A stretch of 45,418 nucleotides of DNA from CAZMVU01 sp964569295 (lineage in GTDB: Bacteria > Hydrogenedentota > Hydrogenedentia > Hydrogenedentales > JAGMZX01), in the NCBI GenBank assembly GCA_964569295.1, contig CAZMVU010000012.1, positions 1 to 45,418 of the forward strand, in the 5' to 3' direction. Within the stretch, counting starts at the first letter, position 1, and each line of letters begins with the position of its first letter. Positions 42,283-45,418 of the stretch are shown here, one piece after another. The translations under genes were made by a program, and so were the position numbers. The notes beneath the pieces are model-generated. The model was not told the DNA's origin and made no database searches. It worked only from the letters and a program-made list of their open reading frames with translations.

Positions 42283-42659
42283 TGCACGAGGTCATGGTGT
42301 GGATGGGAGAACGCTTCTCGCCGGAAGCCTACCTCTTCTGGACACGCATCCAGTGCCTGCTGTGGACCGGCGCCGACCTGGTCATCGTCTACTACCTCAC
42401 ACGGATGGCCAACCTCGCGCGCGGGCTCGTGAATGAAACACCCCACCGCGTGCCCTATTTCGTGCTCGTGGTGACGGCTGCACTCGCGCCGCTCGTGGCC
42501 ATAGTGCCGACAGGCATGCAGGTGTTCGCGCTCGAGCTGATGATCACCATGCCGCACTTCATCTGCATCGTCTACCTCATGGCCGCGAACCTGCGCCATG
42601 CGCCGCAGGCGCTGGCACAACTGCTAAAGGAAACCCATAGCCCCGATCGCCCCGCGTAG
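42282..42659 (+). CDS. Small membrane protein C of a three-gene cassette
   Basis: The 125-residue protein has three spans (about 20-40, 57-76 and 80-103) and starts MHEVMVWMGERFSPEAYLFW. Loops are short. No family is recognised. It is translated from a TGATG junction with protein B. All three proteins share a general plan of helix pairs with an aromatic-acidic segment before a span (FWTRIQCLLWTGADLVIVYY here; YLRMAGVAWIAVEWMAAVIL in B). This may reflect duplication, seen only by eye. Confidence 0.62.
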   Translation: MHEVMVWMGERFSPEAYLFWTRIQCLLWTGADLVIVYYLTRMANLARGLVNETPHRVPYFVLVVTAALAPLVAIVPTGMQVFALELMITMPHFICIVYLMAANLRHAPQALAQLLKETHSPDRPA

Positions 42660-42790
42660 CTTGGGCTGTCCCACCGCAGCCTGGACTTCCAGCCCAACAT
42701 CTTGCCCAGGATGCTGCAGAGCGGCTGCCCGCGAGACGCCATTGCATTGCGCCCCACGGCACCCCGTACAATCGGTAAAGGCGGCACAAT

Positions 42791-42842
42791 TGTAGAAGAG
42801 GCTTCCGGCCTCTTTTGAACGCGGCTGGAAGCCGCGTCTACA
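42791..42842. repeat. Inverted repeat built on GGCTTCC
   Basis: TGTAGAAGAGGCTTCC and GGAAGCCGCGTCTACA form the outer arms, and each arm also holds its own short GCC/GGC hairpin. The element lies between the membrane cassette and the glycosyltransferase gene. It may be a terminator or a REP-like element; related GACTTCCAGCCC sequence is seen at about 42680. Confidence 0.55.
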
Positions 42843-42885
42843 TTATGCGCCAGATTTAACTTCAATTCTGCAGGGATAGCGCTTC

Positions 42886-43758
42886 TTGAACAGCCTTGAG
42901 CCAAATAATCTCGCCCTCTCGATCATCATCCCGGCGCACAACCGCCGGGATGATCTCGCCGAATGCCTCGGGGCGATGCCGTGGGACCAATTCGCCGATC
43001 GGCACGTCGAGGTAATTGTGGTGGACGACGCCTCCGCCGACGGCACGGCCGCCATGGTGCACCGCGACTTCCCGGACGCACACGTGATCGCCCTCGAGGA
43101 CAACGCCGGCCCCGCCCGCGCGCGCAACCGGGGCGCCAAAGAAGCCCGTGGCAATCTGCTCTGGTTCCTCGATTCCGACGGCGCCATCACCCCCGGCTGG
43201 CTCGATGCGGTTCTCGCGGCAGACGGCGGACACACGGTCCTGCTCGGGTGCGTGGTCGACTACGAGGGCGGGCGCGTGCAACGGGTGCCGCGCCGGGCAA
43301 CATTCCTTGGCAAAAGCCTTAGATGCCGGCCGCACCGGGCGAACACCGGTCCGAGCTGCAACCTCGGCGTGCCCCGCGCCTGCTTCGACGCCCTCGGCGG
43401 CTTCGACGAGGAACTCCCCTACTACTTCGAAGACAGCGACTTCTGCATTCGCGCGCGCAAGGCGGGCTACAGCTTCCGCTACTTGCCCAACGCCGTGTTC
43501 CGCCATAAGGGCTCCTCAATCATCCGCGGCAACGCCATCACCCCGCAAGAGCGCAACAGCACCTACGCCATGCTCCGCGCCTACCACGGCCACCCCCTGC
43601 GCCGCATCGCATTCACCCTGGCAAACGGCCTCTGGCTCGTCACGCGCATCGTGACCTGGGGACTCCGCGGCCGCTTCCGCGACGTGCAACGTGTCGTGTC
43701 CGGCTGGCGCCAGGGTTATCAAGCCTATACCCACTGGCGGAAGCGCGGAAGGACGTGA
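42886..43758 (+). CDS. Family 2 glycosyltransferase
   Basis: The 290-residue protein has a GT-A fold: LSIIIPAHNRRDDL at the N-terminus, VEVIVVDDASADGTAAM, DNAGPARARNRGAKEA, and the metal-binding DSD in WFLDSDGAI. The acceptor-side block FDEELPYYFEDSDFCIRARK follows, with the catalytic Glu-Asp. The C-terminal part (about 230-270) is amphipathic and may contact the membrane. It transfers a sugar from a nucleotide donor to an unknown acceptor, probably surface polysaccharide or glycolipid. The start is TTG at 42886, with AGGGA upstream; no ATG precedes the first strand. Confidence 0.9.
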   Translation: MNSLEPNNLALSIIIPAHNRRDDLAECLGAMPWDQFADRHVEVIVVDDASADGTAAMVHRDFPDAHVIALEDNAGPARARNRGAKEARGNLLWFLDSDGAITPGWLDAVLAADGGHTVLLGCVVDYEGGRVQRVPRRATFLGKSLRCRPHRANTGPSCNLGVPRACFDALGGFDEELPYYFEDSDFCIRARKAGYSFRYLPNAVFRHKGSSIIRGNAITPQERNSTYAMLRAYHGHPLRRIAFTLANGLWLVTRIVTWGLRGRFRDVQRVVSGWRQGYQAYTHWRKRGRT

Positions 43759-44179
43759 ACTGATCGTCTGCTGCGCCCATCCATACCGGCGGCTGCCACC
43801 AGGTACGCCCACCCGAGACGTACCGCCGCATCCGGACGAATTGCTGGAGACAATGCCTGTGCAACCGTTGAGACCTTTGGGAATATATGATAAAAGGTGT
43901 TCAAGGTTGCTTCATCTTCAACACGGGATGTGTTAAGGCGCAAACCGCCAGTTAACCCCCAAGTCGTTACGATAACACATCTTATGCTACTCCATAACTT
44001 TTGGTATGAATCTTGTACGTAACGGTACCTATTGATGGATGTGTCACTGAGAACAAGGGGTGCTTTTTCAGGGATTCGGTTCTTGACATTGCCGCCATAC
44101 GGTTCCAAAGGGCACCGGTAACCGTTGTTTTACGGTGCAGAACTGTAGAACAGAACACGAACTACAGGAGGAACTGGAA
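43759..44179. other. Upstream region of the PEP-CTERM gene
   Basis: This 421-nt stretch is less GC-rich than the genes around it. It contains an 8-bp ATGTGTTA/TAACACAT inverted repeat (near 43928 and 43973), a TTGACA at 44083-44088 with no matching -10 box, and a GCACCG/CGGTGC pair near 44113-44138. No RNA gene or coding frame is supported. Confidence 0.5.
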
Positions 44180-45004
44180 ATGCAGAAAACCGTATCGTTG
44201 TGGACAATTGGAGTGGCGGCGCTGGTCTTCTTCGTCGCCGGTGCGGCCGGGGCCGACGTGATAGATTTTGATGCCATCGCGTTGCGGCCCGCGGATGATT
44301 CGGGCGACGACCCTGAGATCACCGAGCGTGAGGATGAAACCGGATTCACCGCTATCACTGACGAAGCCGGGCAGAAGGTAGTCTATGGTACGGACTATTT
44401 TGACGGCCTGCCGCTCGATCAAATCGACAGCCTCACATTCACCTTTAGCCACGGCGGGGACGCGGAAGATAACATGCCCTACGCCAATCTGGTGATAACA
44501 GACGGAGCGGACAATTACGGGGTCATTTCTTCGCAGGGCAGCGATCTTACGGACGTAGTGGACACCGGCGACACGTATCAGGCAACACGCACGTTCTACT
44601 TCGCCGGCAACGGTGGTAATGAGAGCGACGGCTTCGCTTTCTACGAGCCGGCAGGGCCAAACGTCCCGTGGGAGCACAACACCAAATTGGACTGGGACGA
44701 CATCAAGGATTGGTCTCTGCTCGAGCCGGATACCAACCGGCCGCTGTACGATGGTGAGAATGATGTAGCCCGCGCCCCGGTCAGCGATGGTCTCGGGATC
44801 ATGTGGGGCGACAGCGCCGATAACTACCTCGGCACACGGGAGGTTTGGGACGTCTCTGTCGATGCAGACGTCAACAACGATGGTAACGTGACGACCTACA
44901 GCGCCGGCCCCGCCCCCGTACCCGAACCGGCCTCGATGGGGCTGTTGGGCCTGGGCCTTGCCGGCCTGGCGGTGGCGCGCCGGCGGCGGAAGCAGGCGGC
45001 CTAA
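44180..45004 (+). CDS. PEP-CTERM sorting-domain exported protein
   Basis: The 274-residue protein starts at the ATG at 44180, with AGGAGG nearby. It has a signal peptide (IGVAALVFFVAGAAGA), a beta-rich acidic domain of about 210 residues, and a C-terminal sorting signal: VPEPASMGLLGLGLAGLA then ARRRRKQ. The PEP-CTERM tail is processed by an exosortase, which releases or anchors the protein at the surface. No exosortase is in the window. The central domain is rich in Asp/Gly (DDSGDDPEITERED, DADVNNDGNVTTYSAG), including possible calcium-binding turns; no named family is recognised. A hairpin follows the stop. Confidence 0.88.
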   Translation: MQKTVSLWTIGVAALVFFVAGAAGADVIDFDAIALRPADDSGDDPEITEREDETGFTAITDEAGQKVVYGTDYFDGLPLDQIDSLTFTFSHGGDAEDNMPYANLVITDGADNYGVISSQGSDLTDVVDTGDTYQATRTFYFAGNGGNESDGFAFYEPAGPNVPWEHNTKLDWDDIKDWSLLEPDTNRPLYDGENDVARAPVSDGLGIMWGDSADNYLGTREVWDVSVDADVNNDGNVTTYSAGPAPVPEPASMGLLGLGLAGLAVARRRRKQAA

Positions 45005-45054
45005 CCCATAAAGAAAGTCCGAAGCATAATCGGGCATAGGCATTTCGAAACACG

Positions 45055-45084
45055 AGGCGGCTGTCCAGGGCTGGACAGCCGCCT
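45055..45084 (+). terminator. Terminator-like hairpin after the PEP-CTERM gene
   Basis: AGGCGGCTGTCC pairs perfectly with GGACAGCCGCCT over 12 bp around an AGGGCT loop, 50 nt after the stop. TTGGCTTGTT follows, so the U-tract is poor but present in part. Confidence 0.7.
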
Positions 45085-45121
45085 TGGCTTGTTCATACTA
45101 CCCAAGGTAGGCTGGGCCTGT

Positions 45122-45345
45122 AACCCAGAAAAGCGAAAAACTCCGCAATTTTCACACGCGATAAGGCATTGTGATTCAACAGGTTGCTGATGATGCCCGA
45201 TATTTTGTCGTTTTGTAATTCTTTAGTGCCTTAAAGATCGTAAAGCGCAATAAAAGACAAGAAGATTTCGGAGGTCATCGGCAACCTGTTACAACAGAAT
45301 GCTTTATAGAGTGTGAACACTGCGGAGTTTTTCTGCCCTTCTGGG
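45122..45345. repeat. Long imperfect palindrome, MITE-like
   Basis: Sequence from CCCAGAAAAGC at 45124 rightwards matches the reverse complement of sequence ending CTTCTGGG at 45345. About 78 nt on each side align at roughly four in five positions, including GAAAAACTCCGCA, TTCACAC, ATAA-GCATT and AACAGGTTGC. The centre (about 45205-45265) is AT-rich. The whole could be a non-autonomous transposon or a long hairpin RNA. Confidence 0.7.
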
Positions 45346-45365
45346 TTGTGGGCGCAGCCCACGTT
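45342..45365 (-). repeat. Inverse copy of the 24-nt repeat
   Basis: This is the exact reverse complement of 40985-41008. It abuts the right end of the long palindrome, which suggests it is part of, or a target site for, that element. Confidence 0.7.
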
Positions 45366-45418
45366 AGTGCCTTAGGCACTGACTCGTATAAAGAACAACA
45401 AGAAGTTATTCGGGCACC

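Larger units (their letters stand above)
45005..45418. other. Terminal region with terminator and long palindrome
   Basis: No gene is seen. The stretch holds the hairpin at 45055-45084, the long imperfect palindrome at 45122-45345, the inverse 24-nt repeat at 45342-45365, an AGTGCCTTAGGCACT palindrome at 45366-45380, and a partial inverse copy of the AAGAACAAGAAGTT motif to the window edge. Confidence 0.6.

Noticed and set aside
44083..44088. TTGACA as -35 box of the PEP-CTERM gene
   Set aside because: No acceptable -10 box at 16-18 nt; a sigma-54 type site was also looked for and not found.
1..45418. tRNA or rRNA genes
   Set aside because: No cloverleaf with a TTCGAA-type arm and no rRNA-like sequence was noticed in the intergenic regions; a covariance search would settle this.

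Overview
The window is GC-rich, densely coded DNA from a Gram-negative-type bacterium with an outer membrane. Evidence for the outer membrane is a PagL-like lipid A deacylase, an Mla-type MCE lipid transporter, an Lgt enzyme and several lipobox proteins. A PEP-CTERM protein, TAT-exported Gfo/Idh and sulfatase-family proteins, a sodium:solute symporter and a xylose isomerase-like protein together suggest the Planctomycetota / PVC / Candidatus Hydrogenedentota range. This placement is inference from gene content; no rRNA, tRNA or single-copy taxonomic marker was seen.

Layout. Positions 1-10.6 kb are read mostly on the minus strand: msrA, an exported endonuclease/phosphatase-fold protein, a SWIM-HTH protein paired with a SNF2 helicase, a DUF151 bifunctional nuclease, a membrane GT-C glycosyltransferase, a sulfatase-fold protein lacking the FGly cysteine, and (to 11.8 kb) an HMGL-type aldolase. 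From 11.9 to 16.1 kb a plus-strand run holds a degenerate M28-like protein, an orphan GAF histidine kinase, a small membrane protein and a TPR/zinc-ribbon membrane protein. It meets a convergent O-antigen ligase-like gene. From 18.7 to 23.2 kb a minus-strand sugar cluster holds a xylose isomerase-like enzyme, an SSS symporter and a Gfo/Idh oxidoreductase.

The most notable region is 23.4-34.0 kb, all on the plus strand. A partner-switching module (FHA-GAF-PP2C phosphatase, RsbW-like kinase, STAS protein) runs with overlapping start/stop codons directly into mlaE-mlaF-mlaD and a PqiC-like lipoprotein. It is followed by a two-TM protein with a beta-rich domain, a PagL-like deacylase, a membrane-anchored phospholipase D-like protein, Lgt and a metallophosphoesterase. 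E. coli MlaB is itself a STAS protein that binds the Mla ATPase, so this layout suggests that phosphorylation of a MlaB-like STAS subunit may switch lipid transport. That is a hypothesis.

From 34.1 to 40.9 kb the genes are on the minus strand: a PL2-like lyase, an ECF sigma/anti-sigma pair with an overlapping exported protein, and a polyprenyl synthase translationally coupled to a secreted GH42-like protein. A 100-N assembly gap sits inside a 47-bp tandem repeat at about 41.1 kb. The end of the window holds a cassette of three overlapping small membrane-protein genes, a family 2 glycosyltransferase, a PEP-CTERM protein and a long imperfect palindrome. Several short intergenic repeats recur across the window.
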